64,000 nucleotides of DNA, taken from positions 84,811,677 through 84,875,676 of the forward strand of contig OZ007567.1 of assembly GCA_963931925.1 (NCBI GenBank), in the 5' to 3' direction. Origin of the DNA: Onchidella celtica (lineage: Eukaryota; Mollusca; Gastropoda; Systellommatophora; Onchidiidae). A program made the position numbers and the translations under genes. A model generated the notes under the pieces. The model saw only the letters and a program-made list of their open reading frames with translations, ran no database searches and was not told where the DNA came from. Position 1 is the first letter of the stretch; every line of letters begins with the position of its first letter. Below, in pieces: positions 1 through 10,965 of this stretch.

Positions 1-199
1 AATACCTAACTTAAACATATTTTATGCTATCTTAAACTGGTATATTGCAAGGGAGAAAGCCGTAATCTGAACTGATGTACCTTATTGCCCTTTGTGTTTA
101 GCATTTTGCCCTCGTGTCCAAACAGATAAATGTATACAATGTTTTGATAAGTCTTGACTGAAATTCTAAGCAGTTCTTATTATTGGCATCTCGAATCAG

Positions 200-3100
200 G
201 AATCTACCTACCAAAAGCCCAGAGGAGGCAGAGAAACACAGGCAGCAGTATGAAGAAATGATAGCAGAAGCAAAAAAGAAAGGTGAATGATATGGTCAAG
301 GATATATAGGAGATTATTCATGATAGGTTTACAATTTACCAATTTAGAGGCAGATGTGGTCTTTCCATTATTATGTTGTCTCTTGTGGTAATAACCAAGC
401 GTGTTTACTTATTTTGCTGTGCATTATCATTGTTTCAGTTGAAGTCCTTGTGGGTTTTTTCTTGAATAAGGAAGTGATGGGTGATTGTAATGTATTCAGA
501 TTATATTGTTGAATTGGTCCTAATGGAATTACACTGAAATGGATGGCATCATGCAGACATTCCCACACCTTTATCGCCATTCCCGAACACTGTGGAAACA
601 TTTTTTTTTTTACTGTTTGATGGATTATTTACATTTCTGTTGCTGTTTCCACCCTCTGCACATGAAAACACAGCTTTGATGGGAACCCTTGCTTGATTGT
701 CTTTATTGTTTAGTTCAGTTGTAATTATTTTGTTGTATTGGAAATCATTGTGATAAGATCATAGTATGCCTTTTTATTTTTGTCCTGCCTTGGACCGCAC
801 AAACTCAAAGTTACAAACAAAGTGTGTATTCGGCACTCCGTTGATTCAATAAGACATGCTGTATTCATGCTGCTCATTCTCTTTCTTTCTCTCAACAGAA
901 CAAAAAGATATGAAGTTGAAAAAGAAACAGCTTCAGCAGCAAAGAAAGTTGGAAGATCAAATGATGGCTGCAGCACGTGTCTGGGACATTGAAATTTTAC
1001 CAAACTGGGACTCCATGTGGGTGGCTTTGTGATTATTTCTATGTATACTTGACACATTCAAGATGCATGATCTGAATTTATTGTAATAGCACGTGGAGAT
1101 GAGGATAGGATTGTTAAAAGAGAAGGATTAAAGAGTAAGGGGGATTGAAGTAGTGGAATGCATTTTAAACAGCAAAGAAAAATTTTGTTGTTAAACTACA
1201 TGTGCTCTTTATTCTTAATATCTGTATATATTCTGCATTGTATCATGTTTCACTGCTTTACTAAATGTATCAGAGGAGATAGTGAAACATTTTGCTGTGA
1301 AATTTGCTGCTCTGTGGGAATGTTGTGTATCAACAAAAAATTTTCATTTTTTACATCACTTCACTCAGACAAAACCAGTGAATGCAAAAATTACCCAAAA
1401 AAAAGTTATATGTAGCAGAGCCTCGCGTAAGAAAATAATACCCAAACAATACAATGAAACACAAACTTAAAAGGGAAGACAGAAAATGACTAATATTTCG
1501 GCAACAGCCGTTTTCAAGGAAAAAAGAAAATACAACAGAGAAAAAAATTTGAAAATTGAACAGATAAAACAATCAAACAATAAAAAAAATAGTATATATA
1601 GAACTTCATATATAGAATATAGAAATATGTGTACTTAGCTGCGAGTTCTTGCTTGTATTACCGCAGAGAAGCACGTCTGCCAATGTGTGGAGGCTCGAAG
1701 CTTAGTAGACATATTCTATTTAGATTCTGTATATTTCATATTCTATTTTTTTTTTTGTTCAATTGTTTTATCTGTTCAGTTTCCAATTTTTATTTTCTTT
1801 CTGTTATTGTTTTTTCCTTCTCCTTTTTCCTTGAAAAAAAAAAGAGGGCTGTTGCCGAAGTATTGGTCATTTTCTGTCTTCCCTTTTAGTTTGCATTTCA
1901 TTGTATCGTTGGCTGTTATTTCTTGCGCTAGGCTTTGCTGCATATAACTTTTTTTTTTGCCAGTTTTTGTCTTTGTTTTATGCCTTGCTGCGACTCCACA
2001 GTTTTTCTGTGGTGTTTATAATATTTCGTCAGTAACCAGGGAATGTACATTTAGCAAAAATGTTTCGATATGTCTAATTGTGTATTCTTATTTCAGGCGG
2101 AATAGTAAAAAGGCACGTGACCTTTGGTGGATAGGCTTACCACCGAATGTTCGTGGCAGAGTATGGCAGTTAGCAATAGGCAACGATCTGAACATCACTC
2201 ATGGTAAGCATGAATTAGTTTCAGTGCACAACAAGGTAGAACTCAGCTGCTATTGAATTTGTGAATAAGATAAAATTCAGAGATCTGAGGACCAGGAGTC
2301 AACAAGAATACCCTTAATCCAGACTGCTGTGACAGCAAATTTCTGAACGATTTCACACTGAAAACTGAAGAAACTCTGGGCTTAACGTAACGGAGTATCT
2401 TAAAAGTAAGAGCGTAGCTGCCTACAATCAGGGTACATTAGTGGGAGAAACAGTTATGCTTGGTAACTTTGAATGTTTCATGAGGAAGTTCAATAGTCAT
2501 CCACTCCTGACCTGTATAATTGAGTGAAGAAAGAAAGGTAAAGAGTGAACAATTATAGAATAGGAAAAAAACATTTCATTATTAGAACCATATTATGCTT
2601 ACTATGTATTACCCTTACTTGGCAACAAATGCAGAAAAGAATAATTGTTTTCATTGCTTCATATGTTACATGAAAAGCCATATATTGTATATTTTCCCCA
2701 CAGCGTTGTATGATATCTGCCATGAAAGGGCGGAGGAACGTATCAAGTTTGTGCAAGATGAAAGCAGTATTGTTAATGCAAGTTTAGAAGGTAAGAAGTG
2801 ACCCAAGGTTTTACTTTTTTTTTTCTTTCCATGTAGTTGTTAATGATCTTTGTTGTTGTTTGGGGGTAGAGGGCTGTTTTGTCATTGCTGTTCATTTCCT
2901 ATTTTACAGTCATTTCTTTATTTTTTTATGGTTTGATTATTCCTCATGGTATCTGTTGGTGAAAAGAAAGCTATGGTGTTAGTACAAGTAGAAGTGCAGT
3001 GCAATGAAACCAATGCGAACCTCGGGGTCATACTTTGAATGGAAAAGAAAACATGCCACTTGAAAAGGAGTTTTCTTCCATGAACATGAAACTGTAGGCC

Positions 3101-6100
3101 TTAACCCTCACCCTGCGAGGGGCGGCAATTGTCGGTATTTACTCGCAAGTGCTCACGCCGCACGGGCGGCAAAAGTCGGGAAGGTCAAGCTGACCGCGCC
3201 ACGCGGAAGCCGTATTTTCACGCATCAGGTCACTGACCTTTTTGAGAGGTAACCACCGTGTTATTGTTCACTGTATCTCTTCTAAATCAAACGCATTGTG
3301 ACATGGACATGTTAACCAGTGAACCACTGGTCGGAATCACATAGACTAAGCTTTCAAAGGCTCTCCCCAGACTTTCAAAAGATGTAACATCGACATGCGA
3401 ACTGTTGCTCAACAAATTTGCAATATTATCTCATTTTCTCACAAGCTGACCACCATCTGGAGTTGTCTGTATCTAAGAACCAATCAGAAACAAGCTCTGA
3501 AATAATTTTTACCCCAAATGCCCACATTGGTTTATTAGTATTTGTCAATCAGGATGAAACCATTTGTGTAGGGCTTGGGAGGGCGTGGCTAGTTATCATG
3601 CTTTGTCCTCACAAAAACTACAGCTGTCAGTTTGGAATCATAAGTCAGATCATTGGTTAGAGACTGACAGACTAAGATTTTGCTGGTTAATTCATTATCA
3701 AGCGTGATAAGGCATAAGCAGCGAATGTTTTCATACCGATCAATAAAAACCGAAGCACGTGGACAGCGTTTGTGGTCATCGCATAGCGGCACGGGTCAGT
3801 GACCCCAGATAAGATTCTCCGTGAGTAAGGTCACTGACCGCGCAGCGGGCTTTACGGGTAGCGCGCGGGTTATGGGTTAATGTTTATCTGTTTCTGTTGT
3901 GACTGATTCACATATTTGGCCACTGTTTTTGAGCTTTGGACAAATACCATCACATCTTAGAGAATGGTTGTTTAGAGTTGGATAATATGGGAAAAAGCAT
4001 TATATTTGTGCGATTTACACCAGTGTAAATTGAACCCAGTGAAATATGTGTTTCTACAGGGGCCACCAGTCAACAAGAGCCATCCAACAAAGAGTCCAGT
4101 GTGAAAGTGATCAAGTTAGATGTGTCCAGAACATTCCCTCACCTGTGTATATTCCAAAAGGTAAAAAAGTATTGAGAAAGCCCATGAGCAAGTTTCAACA
4201 GAAAATCTGCAATTAAAGTGTGTCATGTTGTATCATCAGATTCTTATTTCAAACTCATTTGTGGGGGAGAAAATTAAACTGATTTGATTTCATTTCCACA
4301 GTAAATGTCTAATTATTTTTTCCCTGGCATGTTCACTTAAAACACCAAATTCGAGGGAGTGCTGATGCTGTTATGTGAATAGCCTTTTAGGCATGTACGA
4401 GTAAAAATGTTTGTGGAAAGCTATCTCATTATCAACCTGCCTGCTTGTTTTATCCATTTTCTATGTTTGTCCCCTACTATTTATTTTTAGGTCTCATTTT
4501 TATTTTATTAGATATCTATTGTTGGTAAATCTGCACCTTTTTCTTGAGTGTAATGACAGAAAGTAAAATGTGCACCCATATTTGATTGCAGATTTCATAT
4601 CATATGACACGTGTATCCTCTGTATGGTTTTGAGCTGAAATTGAATGCAATTTCCATTTCATGTGAGCAGTGCATTTCAACTTAGATTGGAATCTGGAGC
4701 ATCTGAACATGTTTTGCTCTTAATTATGCATGTGAATTGTGAATGATTTTTATTTGAAGCATGATGGGCATTGATTACCTACTTGCACTCTCTGTGTGTC
4801 TCCACTGTGCATCTCTTATCATTCTGTCTGTAGATTTCATTTATTTAGAACTAGTATGTTAGGAAGACCTGAAACTTTAATTTTGTTTTTTTCATCAGGG
4901 CGGTCCATTTTATGACCTGCTGCACAATTTATTAGGTGCTTATGCTTGCTACAGACCAGATGTTGGCTATGTAAGTGGTCATTTTTAAAGTTTCATATGA
5001 AAACCTGTGTGATGTTTTCATGTGTCCTTGATTAGTATAAATAGGCAGGCTGATTTCATGAAAAAGTTTTTGTTGTAATGATTATTTACCTACTGAAAAA
5101 GCATTAGTGGAAATAAATTTGTCTGAAAAATAAAAGTTCCTCTTCGTATGAAATTGTGGAGTAGAATGACATACCATATGCAGTTTGTATTGCTTATCAA
5201 GTAAGCTGCATATGCTCAGCCTTCATTATTATTAGGTTTATTTGGCCGTGTACTTAAAAGACGCTGAAATTAAAACATTGCCTACCTGTCTTGCATAACC
5301 AGAGTCCTTTCTTGCTGAGTTTTAAGCAGTTAATTTAAAAATGAGTTAGTTTTATGGTAACATAACTGTAGTTTCTACCTTTTCTCTTCACATGGTTTTT
5401 ATGATAAATTTGCATGCAGGAGAAAGGTTAGAATATCTACTAAGGTTTTATGAAGCCACAGAATGGACAGTTCAGTATGACAGACTGCTTCCATGGGGAA
5501 TATGATATTTATAAGTCACAAAGCAAAGCTCATATTATCAAGGTTGATCAAGATTGAAGATAATAAATTTTTTTATTTTTTTTTAATTAAAATTTATATT
5601 AGTTGTCATTTTTGTGTCCATCAACAGGTGCAAGGCATGTCCTTCATTGCAGCCATATTATTACTCAATATGGATGTGGCTGATGCTTTTGTTTGCTTTG
5701 CCAACTTGCTCAACCGTCCGTGTCAATTAGCTTTTTTTCGCATGGATGAAAATCTGGTAAGCCAGTTGTGTAAATTGTTCATAATTGTGTGCTGTAATCA
5801 CAAAAGTATGTTTGAAATTGTTTTATTGTAGCTTGTCTAATTCTTTCAAAGCAGCTGTAATTTGTTTTTATTGTATCAGGTGGTGAATGACATTTCTTAA
5901 AATACACAAGAGAAGTACATGTAGATAGATTTCTCGAACTGTTTGTAATATCTGAGTCTCCTGTATCTCTCTGCTTACTCCATGCTGAAACTAATTGAAG
6001 CAGATTTTACACGATAAATTTCAATTTCTAATATTTCCTGTTTTTCTTTATCTACAGATGACAGCTTATTACAGAACATTTGAAGAGTTCTTTAAAGAGA

Positions 6101-8096
6101 ACTTGCCTAAGCTGTTTGCTCATTTTACAGCTCAAAGTGTTACACCAAATTTATACCTGATGGAATGGTAATTTTTCTCTCTCTTAAATGTTGCATTATA
6201 CCTATTCAACCTTACAGTGTTGTATTTTTTTCTTTCATGGTCTTACAGCTGTGCTTTGGATTTTAATGTCCATTGGAAGTATCTGTTTAGGTAATATTCA
6301 TTAACCTTGAGCCAGCAGGATTCTTTCTTTTCAGTTAACATTCTACATTCCATTGAGAATAAAATCATATGGTAGGCAGTGCGGCATTTAAAAGTAGAAC
6401 TTTAGACTGGACAAGAATGAGGTTTTTTTAATTTGTTAGAGTTATATAAATATATTTCACACTGAAATTATGAAAAGCAAGCATTTGTTTCTTGTCCTTA
6501 ATATTATTAGACTATTAGTTAATGGTAGATTTGTTTGTGTTTTTTTTAGTTTTAATTTGGTATGTATGTCAATTTTCTTTATGGTCATAGATACAGCTGA
6601 GGATTAGAAATTGAAATTGCATCCTGATTGGTTGAGTTTTTGCTTGCTTATCATTAAGTCCCTTGGATCAGTTTAGCTACTTTGATTGAATTACAATATT
6701 GACCAAATTAGGGACAGATCAGACCTCCCTAGTATTACGGAATTGCCGTAATCATTACAGAAAACGAGGTCCGATTACGGGATTACGAAAATCGTCGGTA
6801 AATTACGAATTTTCGAAAATCGTACAAATTTTCCGATAAATTAGAGAAGAAATTATAATACCGAATATAATTTTACGAATGAATCAAAGGCCGAATGATT
6901 CGAGCTGTTTGGTTGGCTTCCGATCTTTAGGCCTACCGCTCTACTGCGCATGCGTTCATCACTTGTCTTCTTCCGACTACCCCATGTGAATTTCTCTCCT
7001 CATTCATTCAATTCAGTTCTCGAGCTAGAACAGTGAAGCGTCCATTTAATCTGCGTGTACCCCTGTGAATTTTTCTTGGATATTTTATTCTATTTTGTGC
7101 CTTGTGAACCTATTACTTGGAGATGGTCTCATTGGCATGTTGGTCGCATTACAGAATTTTTGTTCAGATTACAGAAAAATTATGAATCCATTACAGAATT
7201 TTGAATTCCAAACTAGGGAGATCTGACAGATGGATAAAATGAATGGCCTGCATTTTTTTTTCCATTTTCTTTTCATTATAGATTTTGTATTTTTTTTATG
7301 ATTTGTATTTTTATAAAGATTTCTTTTTTTCCCCATAACTTTCCAGGGTCTTCTTGTTGTATAGTAAATCTCTGCCACTAGACGTTGCATGCCGTGTGTG
7401 GGATGTTTTCTTCAGAGATGGAGAGGAGTTTTTGTTCCGCACAGCTATTGGTAAATATGATAACTGAAAATTTCCATTCTCTGTAAAGCTTGATGATAAA
7501 ACTGGGACAGTTTTTAATAAAGTAACACTTCAGTTAACTTAGTCAGACCAGTGTGAAACTTGGTTCATCACTCAAATAACAGAAATTAAGGCATCCATGT
7601 TTCTCATTGATTATAAGTGAATTATGTTTACCATCCAGAGAGAATAAATGATATACCAGCTGCAAACACTGTAATATGAGCAGAATTTTGATTTCTCATG
7701 ATCTCAAAGATTACTAAATAGTGTCTGTTGGTCTGTTGTGAAATTAACCCAGGTAACTATTTTCAGCTTTATATTCATGGTTTTTTGTTTTTTTTTCATT
7801 TAGTAGTAGTATGTTAGAAGCAATATTTATGAAATGTGTATAAATGTCAGTTATTTATTGTTTTATGAACAGTTGTTTCTTGTTGTTTTTTTCCCACAGC
7901 CATTCTCAAGCTCTATGAAAGTGTCTTGCTAAAAATGGACTTCATTCACATAGCCCAATTCCTCACAAAATTACCGGAGGATATTAATACAGAACAGTTA
8001 TTCAAGGAACTGGAGACTGTCAGAATGCAGATAGACAAACGGGGATTCCATGCAGTGCATGTCTTTTTCAAAGATCTTCATGCCAGTAACTCTTAG
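200..8096 (+). CDS. TBC1D14: TBC1D12/TBC1D14-like Rab GAP, 3' ten exons (5' end outside window)
   Basis: Exons read from splice sites and phase: 200-282, 899-1028, 2097-2203, 2704-2790, 4060-4160, 4899-4970, 5628-5756, 6058-6167, 7347-7450, 7900-8096, stop TAG at 8094-8096; about 372 residues are visible. Order: a charged, probably coiled-coil stretch ([20 protein letters not shown]), then [30 protein letters not shown] and a complete TBC domain. Both catalytic fingers are present: Arg in [10 protein letters not shown] (exon 4060-4160) and Gln in GYVQGMSF (codons either side of the 4970/5628 junction). The ending [12 protein letters not shown] and the closing residues fit the TBC1D12/14 subfamily. 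TBC domains accelerate GTP hydrolysis on Rab proteins; vertebrate TBC1D14 acts on RAB11-positive recycling endosomes during autophagy, but the substrate here is inferred. The 2097 exon needs two incoming bases, so the donor before it is probably GT at 1029, adding three residues (VAL) relative to the vertebrate spacing. TBC1D12 and TBC1D14 cannot be separated from this part. Confidence 0.92.
1388..1963. repeat. Large foldback (inverted-repeat) element in TBC1D intron
   Basis: The left arm (about 1388-1638) and right arm (about 1705-1963) are reverse complements over roughly 250 bases, separated by a spacer of about 66 bases. Shared landmarks read in the arms: AAGTTATATGYAGCARAGCC, GGGAAGACAGAAAATGA, CGGCAACAGCC and ACAGATAAAACAAT. 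By eye the arms match at roughly three quarters or more of positions, with small indels. It sits wholly within the intron 1029-2096, so the pre-mRNA would contain a long hairpin. Related single-arm or shortened copies are at 36885-37030 and 61500-61620, which makes this a dispersed repeat family. No coding capacity is seen. Confidence 0.75.
3101..3880. mobile_element. piggyBac-like non-autonomous element (TTAA-flanked, about 780 bp)
   Basis: It begins TTAACCCTCACCC and ends GGGTTATGGGTTAA, giving TTAACCC at both ends in inverted orientation with GC-rich imperfect subterminal repeats. The internal palindromic word GGTCANTGACC occurs near both ends (about 3229, 3793 and 3830). TTAA target sites with CCC-starting termini are the hallmark of piggyBac-class elements. 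It lies in the TBC1D intron 2791-4059. Short open frames inside (80 aa and 67 aa) show no transposase motif that I can recognise. Confidence 0.65.
6721..7224. mobile_element. hAT-like non-autonomous element (504 bp) with 8-bp target duplication
   Basis: Termini are AGACCTCCCTAGT and ACTAGGGAGATCT (inverted, one mismatch). Flanks are GACAGATC (6713-6720) and GACAGATG (7225-7232), an 8-bp duplication with one mismatch. Subterminal regions are full of TTACGG/TTACAG words. An 8-bp target duplication points to the hAT superfamily, but the termini lack the usual CAG start, so the class is an inference. It lies in the TBC1D intron 6168-7346. Confidence 0.55.
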
Positions 8097-8351
8097 CATA
8101 AGTCATATGTTTCAGCATTGTGGGTGACTGGCTTGTATATATGAATGAAAGTGAATGAATGTACGTATAATGCTTGTGATGCAGAGCTTCACTACAGTTA
8201 CAGTCAACTGACAATGTACTTGAGCAAGACCAGGCAGATGCTTAACATTAATTCTAATTGATAAAAAGTGCCAATTCAGTCATTCCTTCCTTGATATTTT
8301 AATTTTAAAAAAGTATTGATAAATTTGTTTCGGAATTTTTTTTTTTTCTCA

Positions 8352-8357
8352 AATAAA
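8352..8357 (+). terminator. Likely polyadenylation signal of the TBC1D gene
   Basis: AATAAA lies 256 bases after the TAG stop and follows a T-rich run. It is the first canonical hexamer after the stop, so it is the likely cleavage signal; later AATAAA copies (for example near 11770) could serve longer 3' UTR forms. Confidence 0.45.
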
Positions 8358-9864
8358 GACCTAGCTATTGGTATAGAGTGAAAACTATAAAAACATTTCT
8401 TTTTTATGGTTGTTACTCATAGTTGTGTTTGAACACTGGCAGAAGCCTAATAGAATAAAATAATGTACACAAAGCAATAGCAATCATGTCAGCACTTGTG
8501 GATATCAATCTTCTCATAGTCATCTTCACTAGAGCCTGTAATAAGCCTGACTTGCCTGGTCCTCATGAAACGATCTTATGCAGAACTGTTAATAGAAAGT
8601 GTGTTAAAGTGTAATTCTTACTGTGTGTCAGCACCCAAGACAAGACAAAGTCATCAGGTCGTCACCGTTCCCTAAAACTGTAGTAACTGGTTTTGACAAC
8701 TTTTCAGCAGAAGCGAAAAACTATTTTATTCCAGCACAACTAGGCTAATGATGACTTTTTGGAGGTTTGCTATTTGATTATTTATCGGCTTGGGAATCTA
8801 GAACCAAGATCGTTTGATGCGGCTTTGAATGTGGTTGAACATATATAAAAATCAATTTTTCAAATTTTTTTAGCCACTACAGTCTTAGGGAGCGGTGATG
8901 AGGTGTAGCCAGGCTTTAATGTCAAGTAAAAGTTGTTTAGCAGAGCCTCAGGCTGTTTGAAAAAGGAACTGATATGGGCTTTCATTGATAGTATATTTTT
9001 TGTTCATCCCAGGACATTGTACAGGGAGTACTGTGCCAAATAATGTAGCTGATTAACCTTTGCTTCAACTCTAAAGAATGTGATGTTTGAGCAATACTTA
9101 TTCTTGGAATGATAAAGTCTAGCATGCAATAAGTTTCAGATGGAGAGTTTGTTCTGAAAAGGAACAGGCAACTACCAAAGGTCCACAGTAGGTATTTGGA
9201 ATATGTTATGTAAATATCAGATCTATGGGCTTTTTGGAAGTCAGATTTAGGTAGTTTTAACACACACACTCTCCCCCCTCCCCCCCAACGGGGCCAATAA
9301 TACCCTGTTTTCGCAATGACAATTAACTCTTATTTTACACCTACTTCAATTGAAAAATCACTTAACACAACAGGTCTGTTGGTCTGAATGAGAAGAAATC
9401 TATGCACAATTTGCAAAAGAAGAGCATTTGGAATAAAAATAAACAAATTTGATTTACGCTCACTCAAATTGAATAACAGCATGCAATAACTCCATGAAGA
9501 GAGATAACATCAGTTACTGATGATGTTAAATCTGGCAGAACAATTAACCTTTATGCAGAGGAACAGGGTGCATATTTAAAAAGTCCTCATAATGATTTTG
9601 CTACGGTAATAAAGTGTATTTTTTTGGGCCATGCGAATGAGAGCGTGATGAGGTTCAGGCCTCGACATATCCAAAACAGTTTTATAATTATGATCTCATA
9701 TTGAAAGAAATAACAGGTTTTAACATGATCCGTCATATATTTCTGTGATTCAGGATTGTAGGTTTGCAGAGAGAAATAAAATCAACTTGAAATGGAAACA
9801 TTCTTATAGTGCCAGCAGCTGGAATATCGTCATTAGGAAGAAAAGTATTTAAAAGAGAAAGGTC
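8358..9864. other. Intergenic, no gene seen
   Basis: AT-rich sequence downstream of the TBC1D gene. Both strands are stop-dense; the longest frames (about 95 aa) resemble nothing known and have no splice-site support. It holds a short CA/CT-rich tract near 9260-9290 and nothing else recognisable. Confidence 0.5.
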
Positions 9865-10965
9865 TTAACCCTTTCGCAACGACGCGATTTGCATTCCTGT
9901 GTATGATAGGTTTTTTAGCTATTTTGGTTAGCCCTTACGACAGCGCGCGAGTGGTTTTTAAGGTTATGTATTAAAATTGACTGTGATCAGTTCATTTGTA
10001 CTGTTATCCCCACAAAAGTATACATTTTCTGAAAGGAAATTAAATGTAGTTTCTAAATATGCCATGTTTTTTCATCTCAAGCAATATACAAGGTCACAAT
10101 ACATGAAACAATGAAAATTTTCCAAAAAAAATGAAAAACAATTTTTGTATTTGTCTTCATTGAACACACCTGTAATATGAAATTATGACCTCCCAGGCAC
10201 TTTGAAACATGCCCGCAAACACAATCAGCAATGTCTCATCAAACAGATCAGTCTAGAAGGTTTTCATGATGTGATAAACCTCGAAGCATCGGCCAAGGCA
10301 CAGGCCAGGTTGAGAGGGACACCCCTGGATCTAGATTTCTTGGCTGACACCTTCTTAGTTTTATCAGTGGTCACTGTTCTTTTCACATCTTTACCCTTGC
10401 CTTTACTAGTGCTAGAACTAACACTGGCACCACTAGTACTAGATCTAGTACTAAATCTAGCACTCTTCGATGTCGTAGGCCTGGAGTCACTGTCAGAAGA
10501 ATCTGACCCCTTGACAAAACATACTCAGACCCAGAATCCAGGAAAAAATCATCTTCACTATCACTCTTGTCTCACTACATCTAGATCTAGCTCAAACAGT
10601 GATATTCTTTCTCTTTTTCCAAGCTTGTTTACAAAGTTACAATCAAGTCGACAGTGACGAGAGGAACGCAATTGATTGAAGATTATTTGCTCTGGTGAAG
10701 CGCTAGCAGTAAAGAAATTTCCAAAAACTGGAATCAAGTATGCGTAAAATTCAATGTTGATTCAGAATTTTGCCCATACTCGCCCATAGCTTTGAATACA
10801 AAGCATTTGTAGAGCAGTTTTAGTATGCCGTACCTGGTACGTCTACATGGTCTTGGGGAACCCAGAGTATCACAACTTCCGTGACGTACTTGGTACGGCA
10901 CAGCGGCAAAAATTGCACAATTTTATGACGTACCAGGTACGTCACTATGGGATCAAAGGGGTTAA
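9865..10965. mobile_element. piggyBac-like element, about 1.1 kb, internally deleted
   Basis: It begins TTAACCCTTTCGCAACGACG and ends GATCAAAGGGGTTAA, so TTAACCC(C)TTT is found at both ends in inverted orientation with TTAA as the duplicated target. The right subterminal part contains three versions of a palindrome of the type GACGTACCWGGTACGTC (near 10830, 10880 and 10925). Read on the minus strand, the interior holds a Ser/acidic then Lys-rich open stretch (see 10285-10523) that resembles the N-terminus of piggyBac-type transposases. The catalytic domain is absent, so it would need a helper transposase. Confidence 0.65.
10285..10523 (-). pseudogene. Possible N-terminal remnant of a piggyBac-type transposase
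   Basis: The minus strand is open for about 80 codons. It begins SDSSDSDSRPTTSKSARFST and continues into a basic segment with KGKGKDVKR and KKVSAKKSRSRG. A serine/acidic, low-complexity N-terminus followed by a basic patch is common in piggyBac transposases, and the host element has TTAA termini. No D,D,D catalytic residues or RING-like C-terminal zinc finger follow. The assignment rests on context and composition. A 151-aa frame on the opposite strand here is its hydrophobic shadow. Confidence 0.35.

Noticed and set aside
10202-10657. 151-aa Leu/Val-rich + strand frame
   Set aside because: It is the antisense shadow of the Ser/Asp-rich minus-strand piggyBac-type fragment and lies inside a transposon.
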